From Micrococcales bacterium (GTDB lineage: Bacteria > Actinomycetota > Actinomycetes > S36-B12 > UBA10799), in assembly GCA_023252115.1 (NCBI GenBank), contig JAHEXM010000026.1, positions 1 to 11,087 of the forward strand: a stretch of 11,087 nucleotides of DNA, in the 5' to 3' direction. Each line of letters starts with the position of its first letter. The stretch's first letter is position 1. A program made the position numbers and the translations under genes. Under the pieces are notes generated by a model. The model was given only the letters and a program-made list of their open reading frames with translations, searched no databases and was not told the DNA's origin. Shown one piece after another: positions 1 to 5,956 of the stretch.

Positions 1-76
1 GCCCACCGTCGGACCCCCAGCGAAGTTTCCGTGGCTACGCGTTAATAACGTCAGCAACAACAAAGCAAAGGAGCGA

Positions 77-108
77 TTGACAACTGCAGATGCCCCAGAT
101 TTAGGCAT
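77..108 (+). promoter_or_regulatory. Possible sigma-70-type promoter pointing into the hairpin
   Basis: A perfect -35 consensus TTGACA sits at 77-82. About 17-19 bases downstream is TTTAGGCAT (100-108), a weak -10 match. If it is used, transcription would start near 113-116, at the foot of the 92-nt hairpin, giving a short structured RNA antisense to the 3' end of the acyl-CoA synthetase transcript. The -10 is poor and overlaps a hairpin, so this may be chance. It is kept because the predicted start and the hairpin coincide. Confidence 0.3.
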
Positions 109-109
109 C
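89..109. repeat. Small inverted repeat (6-bp stem, 9-nt loop)
   Basis: GATGCC at 89-94 is the exact reverse complement of GGCATC at 104-109, with a 9-base loop between. It abuts the larger hairpin at 109-200, so the two would stack side by side in a transcript of either strand. On the minus strand this lies beyond the terminator-like hairpin of the acyl-CoA synthetase gene. Confidence 0.5.
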
Positions 110-200
110 GACTGGAAAAACCCTCGCAAGGCCGCAGGGAGCGCCGCCTATTTTTCGATAGGCAAGCGACCGAGAACGCCGCGAGGGTTTCGTCCAGTCG
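109..200 (-). terminator. Long imperfect hairpin, probable terminator of the acyl-CoA synthetase gene or a structured RNA
   Basis: Nested complementary arms are visible. CGACTGG (109-115) pairs with CCAGTCG (194-200). AAACCCTCGC (118-127) pairs with GCGAGGGTTT (181-190). After an AA bulge, GGC (130-132) pairs with GCC (178-180). An inner hairpin is formed by GCCTAT (146-151) and ATAGGC (158-163). On the minus strand the GCGAGGG arm is followed by TTTTT (complement of 116-120), as in an intrinsic terminator, and it begins 5 nt beyond the stop codon at 205. The wide, branched interior is unusual for a simple terminator, so a small structured RNA on either strand remains possible. The pairing is seen directly; the function is inferred. 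Confidence 0.55.
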
Positions 201-204
201 GTGA

Positions 205-2028
205 TCAGGCGTAGAAGGAATCGAGCAGATCCATGTTGTGTTCTTCCACAACCTTGCGCTTTACCTTGAGGCTCGGCGTGAGTTCGCCAGCGTCAATGGT
301 GAAGTCGTGGTCAAGGATTACGAACTTCTGGATCTTTTCCCAGTGGTTGAGACCCTCGTTGAGCTTGTCGATGGCCGCCTGAATTGTGGCGATCATGTCG
401 GGGTCTTTTGCTGCGCTGGCCACATCGGTTGGCTTGCCATTTGCTGCACCCCATGCCGCCACTGCGTCTGGATCCAAAGTGACCAGCGCACTGACAAACT
501 TGCGGTTGTTTGCGTGAACCACCATGTTTCCGGCAACACCGCAGAGCGCTTTGAACTGGCTCTCGATCGCTGATGGCGCAACGTACTTGCCACCAGAAGT
601 CTTGAACAAGTCCTTTTTGCGGTCAGTGATTCGCAAACGATCGAATTCGTCGAATTCGCCAATGTCTCCAGTCGCGAACCAGCCGTCACCAGCAAAGAAC
701 ACTTCTTCGTTGGCTTCAGGACGGTTGCGGTAGCCACGCATCACCGCGCCACTGCGAACCAAGATCTCGCCGTCATCGGCAATCTTGATTTCAGTGCCAG
801 GTGACGGCGGACCAACTGTTCCGAACTTAACGTCATTCGGGCGCACGATCGTGGCGATGGCGGAAGTCTCGGTCAGTCCGTAACCCTCCAGGATCGGCAT
901 GCCCGCAGCGTTAAAGAATTCGGCAATGTCGGCTGACAATGGTGCCGACCCTGAGATGAAGAACCGGACATTTCCGCCGAGTGCTCCCCGGACAGTCTTC
1001 ATGACTACTTCGTCAACGAAAGCGAACCCTTCTTCAAGCTCTTTGCTTGGGGTTTCGCCAGCAGCAATGACGCGCTTGTATTCCTCGGCGAGTGCAACGC
1101 CGTTGGCAAAGTCACGAGCCTTGTCTTCACCACCGGCCTTTGCCATCGCGTTGATCGAGGCGTAGACCTTTTCAAAGATGCGTGGAACGGCACCCATGAA
1201 GGTCGGCTTAATGGCAGCCAGGTTCGGCATGAGCTTCTTGACGTCTCCGTCGATCGCCGTGCAGAAGCCGATTTCGACCTGCGATACCAGCAGCACGGTG
1301 CCGAAAACGTGGGCCATTGGCAGCCAGAGATACTGGACGTCATCGATCGTCATCAAATCAGCTGACGATAGTGCCGCGCCAACGTAGCCCCAGTTGGACT
1401 GCGGAAGCTCCACACCCTTTGGCTTGCCCGTCGTCCCTGACGTGTAGATCAGGGTTGCAAGTTGGTCTGACGTCACTGATTCGGCGCGGGTCTTGACGAC
1501 ATCGGCATCCGCCGCCAACGCCTGGCGACCCAGCTCGCGCAGCGTCTCAAGCGAGATCGAAAAGTCGCCGTCGCCTTCACCGTTGAACAACACAACCTTT
1601 TTCAGCTCAGGCAAATTTGCGCGCTCCTCGAGCACCTTGTCGAGCTGTCCTTGGTCCTCAGCGAACAGGATCTTGACATTCGAGTCGCTCAAAATGAACT
1701 GAACGTCAGCAGCACCAGTCGAGGCATAGACGGTCGTGACTGCGCCACCCGCGAGCGCGACGGCAATGTCAGCAAGCACCCAGTCCAGGCTCGTATTGGC
1801 CGCGATGCCAACGCGCTGCTCAGATTCGAGTCCCAAAGCGAGCAATCCGGCGGCAAGCACCGTGGTGTCAGTCTCGACGTCTTTCCACGTCAACGTCTTC
1901 CAACCGTCACCATCCGGCGCCTTAAATGCGTCACGGTCCGGTGTCGACGCGAAACGCTTGAGCAGCATGGCGGTGAACGAAGGATCCGCGGGGACGAGGG
2001 TTTCTTTCGCGGTAACCACTACTGACAT
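205..2028 (-). CDS. Long-chain fatty acid--CoA ligase (AMP-binding, FadD15-like)
   Basis: This 607-residue member of the acyl-adenylate-forming family would activate fatty acids to acyl-CoA through an acyl-AMP intermediate, for lipid synthesis or beta-oxidation. The ATP-binding loop YTSGTTGKPKG is at residues 195-205, GYGLTET at 382-388, GWFATGDIG at 449-457, and the hinge region with ITDRKKD at 467-473. The C-terminal LTPSLKVKRK (583-592) carries the expected catalytic lysine region. Length and motif order match the bacterial long-chain group (FadD15 type) rather than short-chain acetyl-CoA synthetases. The ATG start is supported by GGGAG (complement of 2037-2041) about 8 bases upstream. It is transcribed alone, divergent from the CBS gene, and ends just before a terminator-like hairpin. 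Substrate chain length cannot be told from sequence. Confidence 0.93.
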   Translation of the reverse strand: MSVVVTAKETLVPADPSFTAMLLKRFASTPDRDAFKAPDGDGWKTLTWKDVETDTTVLAAGLLALGLESEQRVGIAANTSLDWVLADIAVALAGGAVTTVYASTGAADVQFILSDSNVKILFAEDQGQLDKVLEERANLPELKKVVLFNGEGDGDFSISLETLRELGRQALAADADVVKTRAESVTSDQLATLIYTSGTTGKPKGVELPQSNWGYVGAALSSADLMTIDDVQYLWLPMAHVFGTVLLVSQVEIGFCTAIDGDVKKLMPNLAAIKPTFMGAVPRIFEKVYASINAMAKAGGEDKARDFANGVALAEEYKRVIAAGETPSKELEEGFAFVDEVVMKTVRGALGGNVRFFISGSAPLSADIAEFFNAAGMPILEGYGLTETSAIATIVRPNDVKFGTVGPPSPGTEIKIADDGEILVRSGAVMRGYRNRPEANEEVFFAGDGWFATGDIGEFDEFDRLRITDRKKDLFKTSGGKYVAPSAIESQFKALCGVAGNMVVHANNRKFVSALVTLDPDAVAAWGAANGKPTDVASAAKDPDMIATIQAAIDKLNEGLNHWEKIQKFVILDHDFTIDAGELTPSLKVKRKVVEEHNMDLLDSFYA

Positions 2029-2108
2029 TCGATGAACTCCCTGTTTTGACGGATGGGTGATGCCTAATTAAAGATCATCAAGCTATTGCTAACTCCGCGC
2101 CAAAATAG

Positions 2109-2135
2109 CGGTTGCGGGGGTAGTGAACGCAACCG
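2109..2135. promoter_or_regulatory. 8-bp inverted repeat, possible operator
   Basis: CGGTTGCG (2109-2116) and CGCAACCG (2128-2135) are exact reverse complements separated by 11 bases. The pair lies about 80-105 bp upstream of the acyl-CoA synthetase start, just upstream of its candidate promoter. Acyl-CoA synthetase genes are often controlled by TetR- or GntR-type repressors that bind dyads, which makes an operator plausible. No regulator gene is in the window, so the assignment is inference. Confidence 0.4.
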
Positions 2136-2171
2136 ATGGACCACATTGGGACCAACCGTGAAAGGGATTAT

Positions 2172-2202
2172 TTGGCCCGGATCGCCCCAATTGGCCGGAT
2201 CG
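2172..2202. repeat. Tandem direct repeat upstream of the CBS gene
   Basis: TTGGCCCGGATCG (2172-2184) recurs as TTGGCCGGATCG (2191-2202), differing by one C. The spacing is 18-19 bp, close to two helical turns. The palindrome CCAATTGG (2187-2194) spans the junction. Two same-face binding sites for one regulator would look like this, but no binding protein can be named. Confidence 0.4.
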
Positions 2203-2313
2203 GGTGAACTTACAACGAAATCAGGGCCATATGAGACCCACTAAGCGTGACAAGTGACCCCGTTACCCGCCACGATGACCCACCAGTACTGTGCAGATCA
2301 GGACATCGGCTCT

Positions 2314-2321
2314 GAGGGAGG
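2314..2321 (+). promoter_or_regulatory. Strong ribosome binding site fixing the CBS gene start
   Basis: GAGGGAGG lies 4 bases before ATG 2326 and decides this start over the two in-frame upstream candidates (GTG 2254 and ATG 2275). Confidence 0.75.
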
Positions 2322-2325
2322 CGTT

Positions 2326-2757
2326 ATGCAGATCGCCACGATTTTGTCGAACAAGGGTGATTCAGTCGTTACAGTCACGCCCTCATCGACCGTAACCAGC
2401 CTGCTCGCGACTTTGGCCGAGCATCAGATCGGCGCCGCGGTTGTCAGCCAGGATGGCGAGTCGATCTCGGGCATCGTTTCGGAACGCGACATCGTTCGGG
2501 CCTTTGCCAAAATTGGCGCGAGCCTCCTCGATGCTCCGGTCTCGCAGATCATGACCAAAGTTGTTGCTGTCTGCCAACCAAAGTCGACGGTTGAAGAACT
2601 CATGGTCGTCATGACCGAGCAGCGCGTCCGCCATATCCCGGTCGCAGACGACGATGGAAATCTCATCGGCATTGTCAGCATTGGCGACGTCGTCAAGGCC
2701 CGGATGGATTCACTTGAAGATGAGCGCAAGTCGCTCATTGCTTACGTCACCAGCTAG
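2326..2757 (+). CDS. CBS-pair domain protein
   Basis: This 143-residue soluble protein consists of two CBS motifs (about residues 8-60 and 75-132) and nothing else. The first ends in GIVSERDIVRA and the second in GIVSIGDVVKAR, typical of stand-alone CBS proteins. Such proteins bind adenine nucleotides (AMP, ATP, SAM or NADH, depending on the member) and act as energy or redox sensors for a partner. The partner is not evident here. ATG 2326 is chosen over the in-frame GTG 2254 and ATG 2275 because a strong GAGGGAGG (2314-2321) lies 4 bases before it and because the protein then begins where family members begin. The TAG stop at 2755-2757 overlaps the stop of the convergent phosphatase gene. 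Confidence 0.88.
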   Translation: MQIATILSNKGDSVVTVTPSSTVTSLLATLAEHQIGAAVVSQDGESISGIVSERDIVRAFAKIGASLLDAPVSQIMTKVVAVCQPKSTVEELMVVMTEQRVRHIPVADDDGNLIGIVSIGDVVKARMDSLEDERKSLIAYVTS

Positions 2758-3458
2758 CTGTCGTCGCCGATCGCTACGGTCGGCAATGACGCCGCGTTGT
2801 ATTCCACCAATCGCCATGGCGGTGTGGGCGGCACATCTGGATACTCACTGCTCGCCGTTGAGGTGACGTCAGCTAACGTCGCTGCCGGACCGCCCGTCTC
2901 GCTCAACACACACCACGCGCAATTGCTCAAGACACCGAGGATCCCCCAATGCGCAACTGGCAGCTCCAACAAACTCCCTATCGCAGCCCGGGCTGATCCG
3001 CCATGGGTAGCGACGACCAAGACGCCGTCATCGTCGACCCCTTGCAAAGCTGAATCAATCGCCGCGAGCATGCGCGCGGCAACTTCACTTCGTCGTTCAC
3101 CGCCGCCGGGGCGCATGTCCGATCCGCCAGCCCAGGCAGCCAAGCCAGAGGGTTGTTCGACTTCAATTTCCGAACGAGTCTTGCCTTCCCAAGTTCCGGC
3201 ATGTGTTTCGCGCAAACGTTCGTCTACTTGAATATCGACACCGGTTATCCGCGACAATTCGGAGGCCGTATCAAATGCCCGACTTAAGTCGCTGGACACA
3301 ATGCGACTTGGTGCCAACTGCGCCAGTGCGCGTGCGGCGACTTCGGCCTGTCGACGCCCAACGTCATCGAGCGGCACATCTGAGGATCCTTGAAAACGCT
3401 TTTCGGCATTCCATGCGGTTCGACCGTGGCGCCAGACGATGAGTCGACGAGCGCTCAG
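2754..3458 (-). CDS. Histidine phosphatase family protein (GpgP/phosphoglycerate mutase-like), CTG start
   Basis: The reading frame extends upstream of the first GTG (3377) and encodes SARRLIVWRHGRTAWN, the classic histidine phosphatase opening. Counted from CTG 3458, the RHG nucleophile is His11 with Arg10. Other expected active-site residues are Arg60 (in SSDLSRAFDTA), Glu84 (RLRETHAGTWEG) and His152 (ATHGGSAR). The product has 234 residues. Between the upstream in-frame TGA and the RHG motif there is no ATG, GTG or TTG. The only near-cognate start is CTG 3458, which overlaps the rsfS stop as CTGA, so coupled initiation is inferred. In Mycobacterium tuberculosis the gene next to rsfS (Rv2419c) is glucosyl-3-phosphoglycerate phosphatase. 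Here the substrate is unproven, and general phosphoglycerate mutase-like activity is an alternative. Confidence 0.85.
   Translation of the reverse strand: MSARRLIVWRHGRTAWNAEKRFQGSSDVPLDDVGRRQAEVAARALAQLAPSRIVSSDLSRAFDTASELSRITGVDIQVDERLRETHAGTWEGKTRSEIEVEQPSGLAAWAGGSDMRPGGGERRSEVAARMLAAIDSALQGVDDDGVLVVATHGGSARAAIGSLLELPVAHWGILGVLSNCAWCVLSETGGPAATLADVTSTASSEYPDVPPTPPWRLVEYNAASLPTVAIGDDS
2766..2784 (+). terminator. Weak hairpin just after the CBS stop codon
   Basis: GCCGATC (2766-2772) can pair with GGTCGGC (2778-2784), seven pairs including one T-G wobble, around a 5-base loop. It begins 9 bases after the CBS stop, inside the 3' coding end of the opposing phosphatase gene. No T-run follows, so it is at best a weak or U-less terminator. 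Confidence 0.25.
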
Positions 3459-3862
3459 AACGCACCGCCGACTGACTCTGACGATGCAAGCGGTGAATCA
3501 GCGAGCAACGAACCCATCGGAATGGACGGACAATCCCGCAACAAACGCTCGAGACCGTAGTACTTGCGGGATTCAGTGGACATAACGTGCACGACGATGT
3601 CGAAGTAATCCAAGAGCACCCATTCGCCATCACGCGCGCCTTCGCGACGCAGGGGCTGTTCACCAATAGCACGCAATTCGTCTTCAACGCTGTCAACGAT
3701 TGCGTGGATCTGCCGATCGTTGTTTCCAGTACACACAACAAAGACATCAGCAATTGCCAACTGGCTACTGACATCGATGGCCACGATGTCAGTGGCGATT
3801 TTGTCTGCGGCGGCGTTGGATGCAGCAGCAGCTAGTTCGATAGCTCGCGGGGACGCAGTCAC
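3455..3862 (-). CDS. rsfS: Ribosome silencing factor RsfS
   Basis: RsfS (DUF143/Iojap family) binds ribosomal protein L14 and blocks joining of the 30S and 50S subunits, lowering translation in stationary phase or nutrient shortage. The 135-residue product shows the family marks ADVFVVCTGNNDRQIHAI (38-55), EWVLLDYFDIVVHVM (80-94) and RKYYGLERLLRD (99-110). The last has Leu where many members have Trp (LERLW), a mild change. Start GTG 3862 has AGGGGAC about 9 bases upstream, overlapping the stop of the LCP-like gene 14 bases away. The TGA stop overlaps the CTG start of the phosphatase gene. The order nadD, LytR-type, rsfS, phosphatase is conserved in actinobacteria and fits coupling of ribosome activity to metabolic state. 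Confidence 0.93.
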   Translation of the reverse strand: MTASPRAIELAAAASNAAADKIATDIVAIDVSSQLAIADVFVVCTGNNDRQIHAIVDSVEDELRAIGEQPLRREGARDGEWVLLDYFDIVVHVMSTESRKYYGLERLLRDCPSIPMGSLLADSPLASSESVGGAF

Positions 3863-3876
3863 GTATCTATTGTCCC

Positions 3877-5064
3877 CTATCGTGAACTTGAGGGCGTCGA
3901 CGACGGGGTGGCAAGGATTGTTGCTGCCGCAGCCACCGATGCATCGACGCCCAAAGTGTTGGCCTTATTCACGATGACGGCGTTGTTTGGCAAGCCGAGC
4001 GCACCGGCAACGGGCTGGCCAACTGGAACGGTCAGCGCCGGATTTGGCACGTAGACGTTGCTGGTTGGCACCGTCGCTCCGCTGCCACCCCACACGTACA
4101 CAAACTTAGCGCTGGTCAGCTCCTGCTTAACCTGAACGAGTGATGCCACGGTGGCCCCAGTTGAAACGACACGAACCCGCGGCAACGCGCCATCTTCGCC
4201 AACGACGAGCAAGGCTTGACCAAAAAGGTCCGTGATGACTGGGACTGCGGTAACTGGAGTCAATGTGTAGAGCTCAGTCGCTCCCGCCCCAGTACCCGAT
4301 GCGGGCAGGTTTGCCGAAGTAACCGTCTTGGCTATGAGTGCCGATTGATAGTCGGCCAAGAAGTCCCCGAAGACCTCAGGAGCAATCGACATTCGAGCGG
4401 ACGAACCCAGACTGCCAACGATTGTGCGCAGTCGATCCCGATTGGATGGAAGTGTCGTGATGACTTGCTTCCACACATTGTCGAAGCGAGCCATGCGGGC
4501 GGGTTGGGATTCACCGGGCAACAGCACGGTCACGTAAGCGGCGGCCGCCGGTCCGTAAAGGCGATGACGTCCGGCCTTGGCCAGGACCGTGTCTTTTCCG
4601 TCAGATCCCTCGACGATGATCGGCGCTGGCACATCGACTACTACCCCGCCAACTGCATCGACCAGACCAGCGAAGGCGAGTCGATCCATGATCAGCCCAC
4701 CGGCGATCCGAACCCCGAGCTGGTCGGACAACTGTGTGTCAACTGTCTGTGGTGACTGTGGCCCGAGCTCAGCTAGCGTGACCGGACCATCGTTGCCGAT
4801 GTCTACCCCGAGACCGGGCTGCAGCGACAGTGACGTGGCTTTCGAGGTGGGTTTGTCGTAGCCCATAACGACACCGTCGGTGATGTTGCCAGTGTCGTCT
4901 CGAACGGTTACGGCGAAAGCACTTTGCCGAAGATTCGCAGATTCGCTCGTTGTCGGGGTTGGCCCAGGTTGTGGGCTTGCACTGGTTCGTACAAGCAAGG
5001 CAATCAAGATGCCGATAATCACGACAGCGAGCGCTCCCAGCCCAACGACCAGTCTGCGGCTCAC
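3877..5064 (-). CDS. Membrane-anchored LCP-like / LytR_C domain protein (degenerate)
   Basis: This 395-residue protein has a short cytoplasmic start (MSRR), one membrane segment (about 5-25), a Pro/Thr/Ser-rich linker (28-45), an LCP-like region (about 48-205) and a C-terminal LytR_C domain (about 295-385, starting PRVRVV). The LCP relation rests on [19 protein letters not shown] (131-149) and the [13 protein letters not shown] stretch (189-201). Active LytR-CpsA-Psr enzymes attach teichoic acid or arabinogalactan to peptidoglycan and carry an arginine- and aspartate-containing SIPRD-type motif. Here the matching position reads [11 protein letters not shown] (78-88), without the arginine or RD pair. 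A catalytically dead or reassigned role outside the membrane is inferred. The GTG start overlaps the nadD stop by 4 bases (GTGA). LytR-type proteins commonly sit at this place in actinobacteria. Confidence 0.8.
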   Translation of the reverse strand: MSRRLVVGLGALAVVIIGILIALLVRTSASPQPGPTPTTSESANLRQSAFAVTVRDDTGNITDGVVMGYDKPTSKATSLSLQPGLGVDIGNDGPVTLAELGPQSPQTVDTQLSDQLGVRIAGGLIMDRLAFAGLVDAVGGVVVDVPAPIIVEGSDGKDTVLAKAGRHRLYGPAAAAYVTVLLPGESQPARMARFDNVWKQVITTLPSNRDRLRTIVGSLGSSARMSIAPEVFGDFLADYQSALIAKTVTSANLPASGTGAGATELYTLTPVTAVPVITDLFGQALLVVGEDGALPRVRVVSTGATVASLVQVKQELTSAKFVYVWGGSGATVPTSNVYVPNPALTVPVGQPVAGALGLPNNAVIVNKANTLGVDASVAAAATILATPSSTPSSSR

Positions 5065-5675
5065 TCTGTCGCGTCCTCAACCTGGTAAAGGCCACGTTCG
5101 TCGATGTAGTCCGCCACAGCTTGCGGCACTAGGTAGGCAATCGGATGACCAGTTCGAACACGATGCCGAATGTCTGACGACGAGATTGCCATCGCCGGAA
5201 TCTCAAGCAGCGTCAGTGCGCCATCGGCAAGGCCAGGATTGTCGAGCAGGTGTCCAGGCCGAGTGACTCCCACCAAATTGGCAAGTTCGACCACTCGTTC
5301 GTGGTCCCGCCAGGTCAGAATTTGGGCAAGGGCATCAGCGCCAGTGATGAAGTACAACTCGGGGGCACCATTGAATTCAGCGCTGAGTTGATTGGTCAAA
5401 TCGGTCAGAGTGTCGACTGCGTACGTAGGGCCTTCGCGTTCGATATCAACCCTGCTGACCTCAAATCGAGCGTCAAACTCGGTAGCCAGCACCGTCATCG
5501 CGTACCGATCTTCAGCACAACTGACGATGGTCTGGTCCTTTTGCCATGGCTGACCGGTCGGGACAAAGATCACGCGGTCAAGATTGAAGCTATAAGCCAC
5601 TTCAGAGGCAGCAACAAGGTGTCCGTGGTGGATCGGGTCAAACGTCCCACCCATTACCCCGACGCGACCACTCAC
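5061..5675 (-). CDS. nadD: Nicotinate-nucleotide adenylyltransferase
   Basis: NadD joins nicotinate mononucleotide and ATP to give deamido-NAD and pyrophosphate, a late cytosolic step of NAD synthesis. The 204-residue product has the nucleotidyltransferase signature [12 protein letters not shown] (9-20) with the HxGH histidines, the GPTYAVDTL stretch (82-90), GADAL (112-116) and ISSSDIR (164-170), all normal for the family. The length is typical. GTG 5675 puts the protein start a few residues before the GGTFDP strand, as usual, but the preceding bases give only a weak ribosome binding site. The TGA stop overlaps the GTG start of the LCP-like gene. The 35-bp gap upstream holds a small hairpin (5697-5710). 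Confidence 0.95.
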   Translation of the reverse strand: MSGRVGVMGGTFDPIHHGHLVAASEVAYSFNLDRVIFVPTGQPWQKDQTIVSCAEDRYAMTVLATEFDARFEVSRVDIEREGPTYAVDTLTDLTNQLSAEFNGAPELYFITGADALAQILTWRDHERVVELANLVGVTRPGHLLDNPGLADGALTLLEIPAMAISSSDIRHRVRTGHPIAYLVPQAVADYIDERGLYQVEDATE

Positions 5676-5696
5676 GCCGGAACTTTAGCCCGCTCG

Positions 5697-5710
5697 GCTT
5701 GGTCGCAAGC
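5697..5710 (-). repeat. Short hairpin between the small membrane protein gene and nadD
   Basis: GCTTG (5697-5701) and CAAGC (5706-5710) are exact complements around a 4-base loop. The hairpin directly follows the stop codon of the small membrane protein gene and lies about 22 bases upstream of the nadD start. No T-run follows on the minus strand, so it is more likely an mRNA processing or stability element than a terminator, if it is functional. Confidence 0.25.
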
Positions 5711-5908
5711 TCAGCGGTCGATGTTCAGTCGGGTCACCGCAAAGAGCATGACCAGCAAAACAACCAGCGCGAAGATTCCGTAACCGATCGGATTCAGGTA
5801 GTAGGCAGTTTGCTCGGGTACCGGGTCTGATGCACTGGCCCCGCCCACATATGGGGTTCCTGGGACGTGGGCGACCTCTGCGAGCATGACCAAGGCTGCG
5901 TTCAACAT
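5711..5908 (-). CDS. Small single-pass membrane protein
   Basis: This 65-residue protein has one strong hydrophobic segment (about 42-61, GYGIFALVVLLVMLFAVTRL) followed by a short charged tail (NIDR). The N-terminal half is Ala/Pro/Gly-rich with YVGGASASDPVP. Small membrane proteins with this plan occur between proA and nadD in other actinobacteria as I recall them, and their function is unknown. ATG 5908 is the first start, but ATG 5887 would give a 58-residue product starting MLAEVAHVPG, and neither has a clear ribosome binding site. It lies 48 bases after proA and 35 before nadD on the same strand, so co-transcription is likely. Confidence 0.7.
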   Translation of the reverse strand: MLNAALVMLAEVAHVPGTPYVGGASASDPVPEQTAYYLNPIGYGIFALVVLLVMLFAVTRLNIDR

Positions 5909-5941
5909 GTTCAGACCATAGCGATATTGGCCCGCACAAGT

Positions 5942-5956
5942 AAAAGCGACGCTCGC
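5942..5956 (-). terminator. Weak terminator-like hairpin after proA
   Basis: Immediately after the proA stop codon, GCGA (complement of 5953-5956) and TCGC (complement of 5946-5949) can form a 4-bp stem with a 3-base loop, followed by TTTT (complement of 5942-5945). It is too short to be a strong terminator. It could cause partial attenuation before the distal part of the operon, or be chance. Confidence 0.22.

Larger units (their letters stand above)
1..204. other. Non-coding region downstream of the acyl-CoA synthetase gene
   Basis: No gene is supported here. Plus frame 2 is open from the left edge to a TAG at 212-214, about 70 codons, but the product resembles nothing I recognise and the frame contains the large palindrome at 109-200. 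Plus frame 1 reads 14 codons to a TAA at 43-45, too little to call the end of an upstream gene. What the region does hold is two adjacent hairpins (89-109 and 109-200) and a TTGACA hexamer at 77-82. They are described separately. Confidence 0.6.
2029..2325. promoter_or_regulatory. Divergent intergenic region between the acyl-CoA synthetase and CBS genes
   Basis: This 297-bp stretch must carry the promoters of two divergent genes. On the minus strand, TTAGCA (complement of 2087-2092) lies 16 bases from TAATTA (complement of 2065-2070), a weak promoter candidate for the synthetase gene. An 8-bp inverted repeat lies just upstream of it (2109-2135), and a tandem direct repeat lies at 2172-2202. 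I see no clear -35/-10 pair for the CBS gene and no small ORF that I would defend. Confidence 0.5.

Noticed and set aside
110..199. tRNA-like fold: GACTGGA and TCCAGTC form a 7-bp end stem 91 nt apart
   Set aside because: There is no T-arm with a GTTCRA-type loop, no D-arm and no anticodon arm of the right geometry on either strand.
2..214. Plus-strand open frame of about 70 codons running in from the left edge
   Set aside because: The translation matches no family I recognise, it overlaps the end of a confident minus-strand gene, and it spans the large palindrome. A 70-codon stop-free frame is unremarkable at this base composition.
2254..2325. CBS protein starting at GTG 2254 or ATG 2275
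   Set aside because: The added residues look unlike CBS-family N termini, and a strong ribosome binding site points to ATG 2326.
2754..3377. Phosphatase gene starting at GTG 3377
   Set aside because: This start would remove the RHG catalytic motif and the first core strand, which are encoded intact just upstream in the same frame.
4216..4755. 179-codon plus-strand open frame
   Set aside because: It is antisense to the LCP-like gene, with no ribosome binding site or domain, and reads as a shadow of the real gene.
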